Positions 8,066 to 17,245 of a stretch of 64,000 nucleotides of DNA are shown piece after piece. Location: NCBI GenBank assembly GCA_019359215.1, contig JAHHHS010000002.1:62001-126000 (forward strand), in the 5' to 3' direction. The stretch is from Nostoc indistinguendum CM1-VF10 (lineage in GTDB: Bacteria; Cyanobacteriota; Cyanobacteriia; Cyanobacteriales; Nostocaceae). Every line of letters starts with the position of its first letter. Position 1 is the first letter of the stretch. The notes under the pieces are model-generated. The model saw only the letters and a program-made list of their open reading frames with translations. It ran no database searches and was not told the origin of the DNA. A program made the translations under genes and the position numbers.

Positions 8066-11005
8066 ATGTCTGAAATCACTTCTGTAACTGCAACACGCCC
8101 CACGTTCATCCTTGTAGATGGGCACTCCCTGGCTTATCGTTCGTACTTTGCTTTCGCCAAAGGGCGAGATGGTGGACTGCGTACCAAAACAGGGATTCCT
8201 ACCAGTATATGTTTTGGTTTTGTTAAGTGCCTGCTAGAAGTAATGGCAACACAACAGCCCCAAGCAATGGCGATCGCTTTTGATTTGGGGGAGGCCACTT
8301 TTCGGCACGAAGCTGACGAGACTTATAAAGCTGATCGCAAAGAAACGCCAGAAGACTTCATTCCCGATTTAGCAAACCTGCATGATTTGCTCAATGGTTT
8401 CAATCTGCCAATTTTCACTGCCCCTGGTTACGAGGCAGATGATGTTTTAGGAACCTTAGCACAACGAGTCACTGCTGCTGGGTATAAGGTGAAGATTCTC
8501 ACTGGCGATCGCGATTTATTTCAACTGATCGACTCTGACAAAGAAATCACTGTTCTGAATTTTAGTCCAGATGCCCTAAAGCGCTCTACAAATAGCATCA
8601 CGGAATTTGAAGCAGAACAAGTCAAAGAGAAAATGGGCGTTTTACCTTCACAAATTGTTGATTTCAAAGCTCTTTGTGGTGATAAATCAGATAATATTCC
8701 TGGAGTTAAGGGAATTGGGGAAAAGACAGCAGTGCAGCTGCTAAATACTTACGGTTCCCTTGACAATATTTATGCTGCGTTAGATGAAATTAAAGGCGCA
8801 ACTCAGAAAAAACTATCAACGGGTAAAGAAGACGCTGATAAGTCTCGCTATTTAGCAACTATAATTCTGGATGTTCCTCTAGAAATTAATTTAGAAGATT
8901 GTCAATTAAAAGGTTTTGATACAAACGTCCTGACACCAATTCTAGAAAAGTTAGAATTCAAGTCTTTTTTAGGCAAAATAAACGACCTTCAACAACGTTT
9001 TGGTGGTAAAGTCGAAGAAATCCAAGAAGCCAAAACAGACACAATTAATCCCAATAATAACTCAGAATTCAGCGTTGATGAAGATAATGATTTGTGGTTT
9101 TTCAGTGTTAGTGATACAGCAGCAGTTCCACAACAATCTACTTCCCCAATTACACCACGCATTATAAATACTGAAGCCAAATTAACTGAGTTAGTGAAAC
9201 TTTTGCAAAAATTCACCAACCCAGAAACTCCCGTTGCTTGGGACACTGAAACTACCGCTTTAGAACCAAGAGATGCTGAGTTAGTAGGAATTGGTTGCTG
9301 TTGGGGAACGCAACCAGATGAGGTAGCCTATATTCCTTTGGGGCACAAAACTGGGGAAAATTTGCATAAAGATTTGGCGCTAGAAGCATTACGCCCAATT
9401 CTTGAAAATGCTGATTATCCCAAAGCTTTACAAAATGCCAAATTTGACCGCTTAGTTTTAAAGTGCCAAGGAATTAATTTGGCAGGAGTAGTGTTTGATC
9501 CTATGCTGGCAAGTTACATTCTAAATCCCGATTCTAGTCATAATTTGATGGATTTAGCGCAGCGATATTTGGGATTGATCGCAAAAAGTTATTTGGATTT
9601 AGTTCCTAAAGGTAAAACCATCGCTGATATAGACATTCCTGCTGTAGCCGATTACTGCGGTATGGATGCTTATTCTACTTTTGGCTTAGTGCCGAAATTG
9701 CGTGAAGAACTGGATAAACTTCCAACTCTATCTAAGCTATTAGTGGAAGTGGAACAGCCACTAGAAGCAGTTTTAGCCCAAATGGAATACACTGGTGTTC
9801 GCATTAATTCAACTTATTTACAAGAACTTTCCCAGCATTTAGAGACAGAATTAGCTAGGTTAAAAGAGAAAGCAACTCTAATAGCTGGGGAAGATTTTAA
9901 CTTGGGTTCTCCTAAACAATTGAGCCAAATCTTGTTTGAAAAGTTGGGCTTAAGCACTAAATATTCTCGTAGAATTCAAACCGGCTTCTCTACAGATGCA
10001 GCAACACTAGAAAAGCTCCAAGAAGATGATAAAACTGGATTTGTTGAAGCTATCATTGAGTATCGTACTCTATCTAAATTAAAGTCTACTTATGTTGATG
10101 CATTGCCTGCATTGGTGCGTCCAGATACCCAACGGGTGCATACTGATTTTAACCAAGCAGCAACATCAACTGGTAGGTTATCTTCTTCTAATCCGAATTT
10201 GCAAAATATCCCCATTCGTACAGCTTTTAGTCGCCAAATTCGGAAGGCGTTTTTGCCAGAATCTGGTTGGTTAATGGTGGCTGCTGATTACTCACAAATT
10301 GAATTGCGGATTTTAGCTCATTTGAGTCAAGAGCCGATATTAGTGCAAGCATATCAGCAAAATGAAGATGTTCATACCGTTACGGCGCGGTTAGTGTTTG
10401 AAAAAGAAAATATAACCTCAGAAGAACGAGGGATAGCAAAAACTATCAATTTTGGTGTGATTTATGGAATGGGTTCTCTAAGGTTTTCGCGCTCAACTGG
10501 GATAGATAAAACTATTGCCAACGAGTTCATTAAGCGGTTTAATGAACGATATCCTAAAGTATTTGCATATTTGGAGCGAGTCAAAAAAGAAGCGATCGCT
10601 CTTGGTTATGTAGAAACTCTTTTCGGTCGCCGTCGTTATTTTGACTTTACTAATAACAGTTTACGCAAATTAAAAGGCAGTAACCCAGAAGATATTGAAC
10701 TGAGTAAATTGAAGAATTTGGGAGCTTATGATGCGGGTTTATTACGCTCTGCTGCTAATGCACCAATTCAAGGTTCCAATGCTGATATTATCAAAATTGC
10801 AATGGTAAGACTGCATGAGGTTCTGAAGAACTATCAGGCACGTTTATTGTTGCAAGTTCACGATGAATTAGTGTTTGAAATCCCTCCTCAAGAGTGGCAA
10901 GAATTACAACCACAAATTAAGTCTTTGATGGAAAATGCAGTCCAGTTGAGTGTACCGTTGCTGGTAGAGGCGCGTGTTGGTGAAAATTGGATGGAGACGA
11001 AGTAA
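8066..11005 (+). CDS. polA: DNA polymerase I
   Basis: 979 residues with the three classical domains. The 5' nuclease covers about 1-310 (FILVDGHSLAYRSYFA, YEADDVLGTLA, GDKSDNIPGVKGIGEKTA). The 3'-5' exonuclease covers about 370-570 with intact metal residues in WDTETTALE near 392, NAKFD and YCGMD, so proofreading is probably active. The polymerase domain has DYSQIELRILAHLS near 738 and QVHDELVFE near 930. It fills gaps after Okazaki primer removal and excision repair. Monocistronic by position. Confidence 0.97.
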   Translation: MSEITSVTATRPTFILVDGHSLAYRSYFAFAKGRDGGLRTKTGIPTSICFGFVKCLLEVMATQQPQAMAIAFDLGEATFRHEADETYKADRKETPEDFIPDLANLHDLLNGFNLPIFTAPGYEADDVLGTLAQRVTAAGYKVKILTGDRDLFQLIDSDKEITVLNFSPDALKRSTNSITEFEAEQVKEKMGVLPSQIVDFKALCGDKSDNIPGVKGIGEKTAVQLLNTYGSLDNIYAALDEIKGATQKKLSTGKEDADKSRYLATIILDVPLEINLEDCQLKGFDTNVLTPILEKLEFKSFLGKINDLQQRFGGKVEEIQEAKTDTINPNNNSEFSVDEDNDLWFFSVSDTAAVPQQSTSPITPRIINTEAKLTELVKLLQKFTNPETPVAWDTETTALEPRDAELVGIGCCWGTQPDEVAYIPLGHKTGENLHKDLALEALRPILENADYPKALQNAKFDRLVLKCQGINLAGVVFDPMLASYILNPDSSHNLMDLAQRYLGLIAKSYLDLVPKGKTIADIDIPAVADYCGMDAYSTFGLVPKLREELDKLPTLSKLLVEVEQPLEAVLAQMEYTGVRINSTYLQELSQHLETELARLKEKATLIAGEDFNLGSPKQLSQILFEKLGLSTKYSRRIQTGFSTDAATLEKLQEDDKTGFVEAIIEYRTLSKLKSTYVDALPALVRPDTQRVHTDFNQAATSTGRLSSSNPNLQNIPIRTAFSRQIRKAFLPESGWLMVAADYSQIELRILAHLSQEPILVQAYQQNEDVHTVTARLVFEKENITSEERGIAKTINFGVIYGMGSLRFSRSTGIDKTIANEFIKRFNERYPKVFAYLERVKKEAIALGYVETLFGRRRYFDFTNNSLRKLKGSNPEDIELSKLKNLGAYDAGLLRSAANAPIQGSNADIIKIAMVRLHEVLKNYQARLLLQVHDELVFEIPPQEWQELQPQIKSLMENAVQLSVPLLVEARVGENWMETK

Positions 11006-11095
11006 GTTGAACTATGACAAGGCTTTTAGCTAGAAAAGTATCAATCAGTTTATTTTAAAATTTAAAATTTTGATTTATATAAACTTGACAACATA

Positions 11096-11124
11096 ATCAA
11101 GAGCCAAAAGTATTGACTCTTGAT
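11096..11124. terminator. hairpin between polA and psb27
   Basis: ATCAAGAG pairs with CTCTTGAT around a 13-base loop, between two convergent genes. There is no long T run on either side, so a terminator role is plausible but weakly supported. Confidence 0.35.
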
Positions 11125-11146
11125 AAAGAGTAAGCAATTGTTAGAA

Positions 11147-11545
11147 TTAACCGCCACGCGTTAGCGCTGCTTCTACCTGCTGTAACTCCTTCTCTAAACG
11201 ATTTTTGAGTTTTTCGGGTACAGAACGATTTGGGTAAGAACTGTAGTGTCCAGCTAGGGAGTTGAGGGCTGTTCGCATGGTTGTAAAAGAGCCAAGACCA
11301 GAAACAGAGTTAACCCGCTGGTAGCGAGCTGAAAAGTCATTAATTTTTTGACGCGCTTCTGCTTGAACTGCTGCTTTGTCTGGTGAATCTTGTGATACAT
11401 CCAAAGCTTGTCTCATAATATTGACCACAGCTAAGGTATCTTGGCGATAATCCCCAGTCAAACTATCAGGACTGCCAGAACAGCCCATTAAGCCGATAGA
11501 TACAACCAAAACCAGCGCAAGCAAACGCGACCAATAGCGCTTCAT
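11147..11545 (-). CDS. psb27: photosystem II assembly lipoprotein Psb27
   Basis: 132 residues from the ATG at 11545 (MKRYWSRL); ten upstream in-frame codons are ignored because this start gives a proper lipoprotein signal peptide ending in the lipobox LMGC. The mature part (LTGDYRQDTLAVVNIMRQAL ...) forms the conserved four-helix Psb27 domain. Psb27 binds the lumenal side of CP43 during assembly and repair of photosystem II, keeping the oxygen-evolving complex from forming too early. Convergent with polA. Confidence 0.93.
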   Translation of the reverse strand: MKRYWSRLLALVLVVSIGLMGCSGSPDSLTGDYRQDTLAVVNIMRQALDVSQDSPDKAAVQAEARQKINDFSARYQRVNSVSGLGSFTTMRTALNSLAGHYSSYPNRSVPEKLKNRLEKELQQVEAALTRGG

Positions 11546-11575
11546 ATGCATTAAGTAAAAGAATACGTAAATCAA

Positions 11576-11948
11576 CGTCCATCCTATCTTGGATTGGTAA
11601 CCTGGGGATCAATTTATTGCTGAGTCAGAATTACTTAGATACTCGTTACCATAAAAAAAGGTCGGAAATTATGCGGCAATCGCGAGGTGACATTATTCTT
11701 TAGGTTTAAGCTTATAACTCAGTCCCCAGGCTTGGGCAGTATGAGTATCAAATGAATGTTGCAAATAACTGCCTCTTTACATTCCTATTCATGCTCAAGC
11801 CTTATAGGTAAATCTATCTTTCGTCAAAGGACACAAAGAAAGAAATAAGAAGCCAAGAAAATTTGGCGCAGCCTCATAAAAAATGTTATTGGTAGCTGCA
11901 ACTATTTTCTGATTAAAAATTCCGGTATAAAATGCAGGTGAGTAAAAT
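11576..11948. other. spacer without visible gene
   Basis: About 370 bases upstream of psb27 (which reads away to the left) and of the secreted repeat protein to the right. It presumably contains both promoters. No conserved RNA, repeat or open frame was recognised. Confidence 0.4.
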
Positions 11949-11992
11949 ATGTTGAAATCAAGCATTCGCAACTTAATTGGCTTTTAGCAGGA

Positions 11993-12388
11993 ATGACTTT
12001 AGCAGTTATGGGTGTAAGCATTGCTCCAGCTTCTGCCCAGAGTGTCATAGTAATTGATGGCGCTTATGGAGGCAGGCGTGGCTGTGGAGCAGCTTGTCGT
12101 CAAACATCGCCTCCTGTTGGTTCCTTTATTTATGGTAGTCCGATTCCTACACCAATGCCTGTAGACCCAGCAACAGGACTGATGCCACAACGCAATAATT
12201 ACAATTACCCTGATTATTCCTATCCCCAGTTAAGGCAAAACATAAGAAATTCCACGCTAATTAATCCAACTTTGATTAATCCGGCAATTCGAGACTCAAC
12301 CATAGTTAATCCAGTGATTATCAATAATTCATGGCGTCGTACACCATTTAGGGGTGGGCGATCGCGTGTTTTCATCTATCCTCGGTAG
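11993..12388 (+). CDS. secreted Asn/Ile-rich repeat protein, probable frameshift in signal peptide
   Basis: The open frame encodes MTLAVMGVSIAPASAQS, a good signal-peptide end with an ASA cleavage motif, then about 110 residues with a short repeat of the type NPTLINPAI / DSTIVNPVI. The hydrophobic part is too short from this ATG. An upstream ATG at 11949 gives MLKSSIRNLIGF in another frame and runs into TAG at the T run 11982-11985. One extra T there would join both frames into an ideal signal peptide (MLKSSIRNLIGFLAGMTLAV). So the gene is probably 11949-12388 with a one-base deletion, or the deletion is a sequencing error. Family not recognised. Confidence 0.6.
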   Translation: MTLAVMGVSIAPASAQSVIVIDGAYGGRRGCGAACRQTSPPVGSFIYGSPIPTPMPVDPATGLMPQRNNYNYPDYSYPQLRQNIRNSTLINPTLINPAIRDSTIVNPVIINNSWRRTPFRGGRSRVFIYPR

Positions 12389-12437
12389 AGCAAAGAATAG
12401 GGAGTAAAGGAGGAAAACTCCTAACTCCTAACTCCTA

Positions 12438-13331
12438 TTAGGTAAACTGCGAACCGAGAATCATCGTCCCAATCCCAACATCAGTAAAGATTTCTAGTAA
12501 CAGGGCATGGGGAATGCGACCATCGATGATGTGTGCTGCACGGACTCCTTGAGCAAGCGATCGCACACAACAACTTACTTTGGGAATCATCCCACCGCTG
12601 ACTATACCATCAGCAATCAACTCGCGGGCTTCGCGGATATCTATTTTTGGAATCAAAGTAGATTGGTCTTTGTAATCTTTTAAAATTCCACTTGTGTCGG
12701 TCAGTAAAATTAACTTTTCTGCTCCTAGTGCAGCAGCGATTTCTCCGGCTACAGTATCGGCGTTAATGTTATAAGCTTGCCCTGTCTCGTCTGCGGCGAC
12801 GCTAGACACTACCGGAATATAGCCATTGCTAGCGAGGGTGTCCAAAATCTTGATATTCACATTGCTGACTTCCCCCACAAAACCGATGCCTTCTTGACCT
12901 TGGGGACGGGCTGTAAATAGATTGCCGTCTTTACCGCAAAGTCCTACAGCCAATCCACCAGCTTGATTAATTAGCGCGACAATTTCTTTATTAACTCGAC
13001 CAACTAAAACCATTTCCACCACATCCATTGTGGCGGCATCAGTGACTCGCAGACCATTTTTAAATTGTGGTTCGATGCCCAGCTTATCTAACCAACTGTT
13101 AATTTCTGGGCCACCGCCGTGGACTACAATCGGACGCAAGCCCACGCAGGATAAGAATACAATGTCGCGGATAACTTTGTCTTTGAGTGCGCTATCTTTC
13201 ATCGCTGCGCCACCATATTTGACAACAACAGTGCGACCGGCGAATTGTTGAATATAAGGTAGTGCTTCGCTTAGTACACGCACACGAGTGGCTTCATCTT
13301 GCCTGATGTATTCAGAATCGTTGTCCGTCAT
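12438..13331 (-). CDS. argB: acetylglutamate kinase
   Basis: 297 residues of the amino-acid kinase fold: [10 protein letters not shown] near the start, VHGGGPEIN, a central [25 protein letters not shown] region and a C-terminal GGMIPKV segment. It phosphorylates N-acetylglutamate in arginine synthesis and in cyanobacteria is the target of PII control; the C-terminal end GIGTMILGS is the part that contacts PII in known complexes. It stands alone, with an accessory patch upstream of its start. Confidence 0.96.
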   Translation of the reverse strand: MTDNDSEYIRQDEATRVRVLSEALPYIQQFAGRTVVVKYGGAAMKDSALKDKVIRDIVFLSCVGLRPIVVHGGGPEINSWLDKLGIEPQFKNGLRVTDAATMDVVEMVLVGRVNKEIVALINQAGGLAVGLCGKDGNLFTARPQGQEGIGFVGEVSNVNIKILDTLASNGYIPVVSSVAADETGQAYNINADTVAGEIAAALGAEKLILLTDTSGILKDYKDQSTLIPKIDIREARELIADGIVSGGMIPKVSCCVRSLAQGVRAAHIIDGRIPHALLLEIFTDVGIGTMILGSQFT

Positions 13332-13393
13332 GAGGAGCCTAACAGAGAGAGTTAAAACCTATTTCAGTCAGTGTAGAAGACTTTGTAACTCCT

Positions 13394-13430
13394 CACAATC
13401 TCTGCTGCCAAAGTCGAGTATGTTTGTACT
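13394..13430 (+). repeat. 37-bp direct repeat, left copy
   Basis: Matches 13922-13958 at 35 of 37 positions. The two copies bracket the VapBC-like pair 528 bases apart; this copy is upstream of the antitoxin gene. Confidence 0.8.
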
Positions 13431-13520
13431 GATAAGCCATAGCTCTTTAGTTCGTTTCAGAAATGTGAAAATCTATAAAAGAAGGACTAGCAACCAAAAT
13501 CGAAAATTCTCAGGAGAAAT

Positions 13521-13748
13521 ATGAACACACCGATTATGAATCGGCTAATTGAAGAATTAAAAGTTATGCCTGAAGACTTGCAGTATCGAGCCCTGGAGTT
13601 TGCCCGAACTTTAGTGGGTTCGCAAATTCATGGTGTTCCAGGTAGACAATTATTAAATTTTGCAGGTACAATATCGCCAAATGATATTCAGTTGATGCGC
13701 GAAGCAATTGAACAAGATTGCGAGCAGGTAGATATAGATGAGTGGTAG
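13521..13748 (+). CDS. VapB-type antitoxin (orphaned)
   Basis: 75 residues starting MNTPIMNRLIEELKVMPEDL, preceded by AGGAG eight bases before the ATG. The helical N-terminus and acidic C-terminus (EQDCEQVDIDEW) fit small antitoxins that pair with PIN-domain toxins in cyanobacteria. It overlaps the downstream PIN gene by 11 bases, the usual toxin-antitoxin layout. The toxin is truncated, so the antitoxin probably has no local partner to neutralise. Confidence 0.65.
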   Translation: MNTPIMNRLIEELKVMPEDLQYRALEFARTLVGSQIHGVPGRQLLNFAGTISPNDIQLMREAIEQDCEQVDIDEW

Positions 13749-13971
13749 ATACCTGCTTGACACTAATATTATTATTGCTTTATTTGCAAATGATATCGAA
13801 GTAAATAATCAGCTGGTAAATGCAGAAGAAATTTTTATTCCTAGTGTTGCTATTGGTGAATTATTTTACGGTGCAAAAAAATCAGGGCGATCGCAAGGAA
13901 ATTTAGAACGTATTAATTCGCCACAATCTCTGATGCCAAAGTTGAGTATGTTTGTACTAAAATGGCTTTAG
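13738..13971 (+). pseudogene. VapC-like PIN-domain toxin, truncated
   Basis: Begins MSGRYLLDTNIIIALF with the first catalytic aspartate and continues to SVAIGELFYGAKKSGR with the conserved glutamate. After about 60 residues the PIN homology ends and the frame runs into the right-hand 37-bp repeat (13922-13958), then stops at 77 residues. PIN toxins of this type are about 130-140 residues; the second acidic cluster with its metal ligands is missing, so RNase activity is not expected. Confidence 0.75.
13922..13958 (+). repeat. 37-bp direct repeat, right copy
   Basis: Second copy of the repeat at 13394-13430. It begins exactly where the PIN-domain homology of the truncated toxin ends, so it marks the break point. 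Confidence 0.8.
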
Positions 13972-14109
13972 CAATCTGGCTGAATTTGTAAAAATATGGT
14001 TGCTATGGTTACTTGTTGTGTAGATAACACAGCAATAAGAGTAATGGTGGCAGTATCTCTTTTACAAGGAGATATTGTTAGTGGTGTTAAGAAGCGCTTT
14101 ATTTGAGTT

Positions 14110-15474
14110 ATGGATATTAAAGAATTACTCAGACAGTATGCCTCTGGGGAAAGAAATTTTATTGGCATTAGTTTAAAGAATGCTAACTTAATAGGTATTA
14201 ACTTGAGCGGAGCTAATTTAAGCAACTCTAATTTAAGATATGCCGAGTTACACGGGGCTAATCTTCAACGAGCTATTCTTAAAGGAGTTATTTTAGAGGG
14301 AGCAAACTTACGCTATGTAATGCTAGATGAAGCAGATTTGAGTAATGCCGATTTAACTGATATGTTGAATTAAGGCTTTCTGATTTGCGAGGAGTCGATT
14401 TAAGTGGTGTACAGCTTCCTGGTATAAAACTGTGGAATGGTGTTTTACAAGGCGTAAATCTAAGTAATGCAAATTTGAGTGGTGCTTGGTTAATTGAAAT
14501 TTTGTTCCAAAATGCTAACTTAGAAGGTATTAATCTTGAAGAAAGCAACTTGAGTAATTCATCTTTTAAATCAACTAATTTAAGAAGAGCAAACTTAAAA
14601 GGTGCTAAATTCGACATGGCTGAACATCGTTCTGCTTTAACAAACTTAACAGATGCAGACTTCACGGAAGCTGATTTAAGTAATGCCAATTTAGCAAGAG
14701 CTATAGTAAGTAAAGCTAATTTTACTAGAGCTAAATTAATAAATGCAAATCTAAGTAAGACTGATTTAATGCGTGCCAATTTCAGTGAAACCAACTTAAC
14801 TGGAGTTAACTTGAGTGAAGCACTTTACTGTTCAGAAACAATTTTTCCTGCAAATGTTGATTTATCTCAAGCTATCTCAATTACCCCTGGAGTAAATTTG
14901 TCTGGACATCACAAATATCTTTTATCTTGCAGAGATTTACACTCTCTTGATTTAAGTAGAGCTAACTTAAGCGGTCTTTACATGAATGATGTAAATTTGA
15001 GTGGTACAAATCTTAATGAATCTAATCTTAATAATACTCATTTAAGTTCTGCAAATTTAAGAGGTGCAAGTTTAATACGTCCTAACCTTACTAAGGCTTA
15101 TTTAGGTGGTGCTAATTTAAGTAATGCTGATCTTAGCTATAGCATTATGACTAATACCAATTTGAACATTTTATAATTCGGAAACTATTTTTCCTAATGG
15201 TACTGATTTATCAAAAGCTATATATCTTGATTCAGGAACAAATCTCTCTAATATCTTTTTTACAAAAATTAATTTAAGTGGAGTTAATTTATCTAACACA
15301 AGCTTAAGTAATTCAATTTTAAAGTATATTGACCTAAGTTATGCAAATCTTAGTAATGCTAATCTAACTAATGCCAATTTGGAAGGTGCGATTTTAGATG
15401 GTGCAAATCTGGAAGGAGCAATATTCTGTAGAACTATTATGCCTGATGGTAGTGTTCGGAATAACTTTTACTAA
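14110..15474 (+). pseudogene. pentapeptide-repeat protein gene broken by two frameshifts
   Basis: Three consecutive segments in different frames all encode A(N/D)Lxx pentapeptide repeats: 14110-14373, about 14361-15176, and about 15175-15474 (ending NNFY, TAA). The first shift is near 14365-14372, where ...DLTDML should run on into ELRLSDLRG. The second is at the T run 15170-15172, where removal of one T would restore NIYNSETIFP, matching an internal SETIFP motif around residue 160 of the middle segment. The repaired protein would be about 455 residues, a right-handed quadrilateral beta-helix of unknown role. Pieces may still be expressed. Confidence 0.8.
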
Positions 15475-15565
15475 ATAAATCAGTGTTCCTACATTACCCG
15501 ATAGAACAAGCAAGCGATCGCTCCTTCAAGCCTTAAAATTGAAATCATTCGGCTGAAGCTAGGGA

Positions 15566-16174
15566 ATGAAAATGACCACGCTGCTAATTCAAACTGAAAG
15601 CACACCCCTAACGGTAAATTTCCCCTCCCTTGTGCAGATGACAAATGAGCAGTTCTATGAATTCTGCCAAGCCAATGGAGATTTGCGAATTGAGCGTACT
15701 GCCAATGGGGAAGTCATCATCATGCCACCAGCTTTTTCAGATACGGGCAATCGTAACTTTAACATTGCTGCACAGTTGGGGAATTGGACTGAACAAGATG
15801 GCACTGGCATAGGCTTTGACTCCAGTACAGGTTTTACACTACCCAATGGAGCAATGCGTTCCCCTGATGCTTCTTGGATTGAACTGGAGCGCTGGAATGC
15901 CTTAACAGATGCACAAAAAGCTTCATTTGCACCAATTTGCCCCAGCTTTGTGATTGAGTTACGCTCTTCTAGCGATCGCCTGATCAAATTACAAGAGAAA
16001 ATGCAGGAGTACATCGATAACGGTGCATCATTAGGCTGGTTAATTGATCGGCAGAATCGAAAAGTCTACATTTACCGTCCTAATCGAGAAGTTGAGATTT
16101 TGGAAAATCCTGAAGCAGTTAGTGGTAATCCAGAATTACCAGGGTTTGTTCTGCGGACGGCTAAAATTTGGTAA
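15566..16174 (+). CDS. Uma2-family (DUF820) putative restriction endonuclease-fold protein
   Basis: 202 residues. The sequence has the Uma2 landmarks: LRIERTANGEVIIMPP, then SPDASWIELERW (PD motif), FVIELRSSSDR (the ExK-like position here reads ELRS) and a C-terminal GWLIDRQNRKVYIYRP. These families are greatly expanded in filamentous cyanobacteria; biochemical function is generally unproven. It lies between the broken pentapeptide gene and the duplicated aroK tail, within the accessory patch. Confidence 0.88.
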   Translation: MKMTTLLIQTESTPLTVNFPSLVQMTNEQFYEFCQANGDLRIERTANGEVIIMPPAFSDTGNRNFNIAAQLGNWTEQDGTGIGFDSSTGFTLPNGAMRSPDASWIELERWNALTDAQKASFAPICPSFVIELRSSSDRLIKLQEKMQEYIDNGASLGWLIDRQNRKVYIYRPNREVEILENPEAVSGNPELPGFVLRTAKIW

Positions 16175-16185
16175 TTTGAGTGTTC

Positions 16186-16330
16186 TTAATGAGAAGCTTG
16201 GGGTTTGAGAACGTTAGGAATTACCTCAATTATTCTGTTGGCAATGTCTTCAGGTGCTTCTCCCTCTTGGACGGTGATGTGCAAATCGGCTTGCGAGTAA
16301 AGTGGTGTTCGTTGTTCGAGGAGCGATCGC
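16186..16330 (-). pseudogene. second copy of the aroK 3' end (145 bp)
   Basis: Reads RSLLEQRTPLYSQADLHIT and continues in frame to a stop, matching the last 47 codons of aroK (17245-17389) with no indels; both copies are exactly 145 bp. Differences are substitutions, mostly conservative, so this was once a working aroK tail from a different lineage. Similarity ends exactly at the HIP1 octamer 16323-16330. There is no start or kinase core here. Confidence 0.85.
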
Positions 16331-16331
16331 A

Positions 16332-16667
16332 TTACGCTACGCCATAATCTGTATACTGACGCTTATATGGAGCTTGCAAACCCAAGACAATATCCTCTCG
16401 CGGTACTCCCATTATCACTAATTCCTCTGCTGGATTGCGATCGGTTGAATTCTGTTGCAGCCAGATTTTGCCATCTTTAATATCAAAATGCATCACGCAT
16501 CGATAAATACGATTAAATCCTTGCCAACCGATATTCATCCATTGATAATGATTGCGTTCTGTGTCTAAAATGAGTTAGACTTCGACATCATTATCCGAGA
16601 CATCATCACTGGCATAGTTGGTCAACAATGTTTTAATATGTTCTTGGTATTTTGCTAGTTTATCCAC
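16332..16667 (-). pseudogene. xisI: xisI (fdxN-element excision controlling factor) decayed
   Basis: The reconstructed frame runs from GTG at 16665-16667 (VDKLAKYQEHIKTLL) to ...PYKRQYTDYGVA and a stop at 16332, about 111 residues, the usual XisI length. Three lesions interrupt it: an extra base in the GGG at 16619-16621, an in-frame TAA at 16574-16576 where glutamine is expected, and a missing base near 16560. An intact 68-codon remainder starts MNIGWQGFNRIYRCVMHFD. In Anabaena XisH and XisI assist excision of the fdxN element. The start overlaps the original xisH stop by 13 bases. Confidence 0.82.
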
Positions 16668-17245
16668 TCTACAATCACCTCATCTACTGGATTGTAAATA
16701 ATTAAGGCTCTTGCGTTGGTTTTATGGTATGGCATTAAAATAGCCATTTTATAGAAAGGTTCAAAAATTTAAAATCCAGTCATAGCAAGGAATATAGGCT
16801 CTGATTAGGTTTTATTTATTATTCGACTCCATAAAAAGAACTGAAGAGCCATAATTAATAGCACCTGATACTGTTTGATCGCAGTTTGAGTAAACTCCAG
16901 TTGAAAAAATGTTTTGTACGTATCCAATGGAACTGCTAAGTATAAGACTCGCTCTGGTTCATATCCTGCTAATGCTAGACGGTAACTAAGAAATTGTCCC
17001 AAAGCAGAGTAAAAATCTGTAATTGCCGAGGGGTTTAAAAAGCTTTTGATTTCAATTGCTATTTTTTCATTTCCTTTTTCTGCGGCAATTATTTTCTCTA
17101 CGCCTAAACCAATTTGAAAATTGACTTCCCCAAATTTAAATTTTAATGGATCGCTCGTAATCCTCCATTGTTCTTTTTGCAAGGCTTTTTTAACTGATTC
17201 ATGAAAAATATCTTTTGCAGACACAGTTAGATTAATATTCCCCAT
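16655..17245 (-). pseudogene. xisH: xisH split by a MITE
   Basis: The N-terminal 127 or so residues are intact XisH (DIFHESVKKALQKEQWRI, IAIEIKSFLNPSAITDFYSALGQ with the nuclease-like EIK). After KQYQVLLI the frame enters the MITE at 16850 and picks up about 16 foreign residues before stopping at 16805. The true C-terminus, LIIYNPVDEVIVEWIN, lies on the other side of the MITE and ends with TAG at 16655-16657. Removing the 145-bp MITE and one 8-bp duplication leaves 438 bases, exactly 146 codons. The ATG overlaps the aroK stop by one base. Confidence 0.85.
16706..16850. mobile_element. 145-bp MITE inserted in xisH
   Basis: The ends are inverted repeats: left GGCTCTTGCGTTGGTTTTAT, right reading inward from the other strand GGCTCTTCAGTTCTTTTTAT, 7 perfect terminal pairs and about 20 of 25 overall. 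It is flanked by an 8-bp direct duplication ATAATTAA (16698-16705 and 16851-16858). It encodes no transposase. Size and structure are those of a non-autonomous miniature transposon; the parent insertion sequence is not in the window. Confidence 0.88.

Noticed and set aside
14288..14794. Antisense open frame across the pentapeptide repeats
   Set aside because: Pentapeptide-repeat DNA gives long open antisense frames because of its periodic codons; the product (repeated LALLK-type words) has no independent support.
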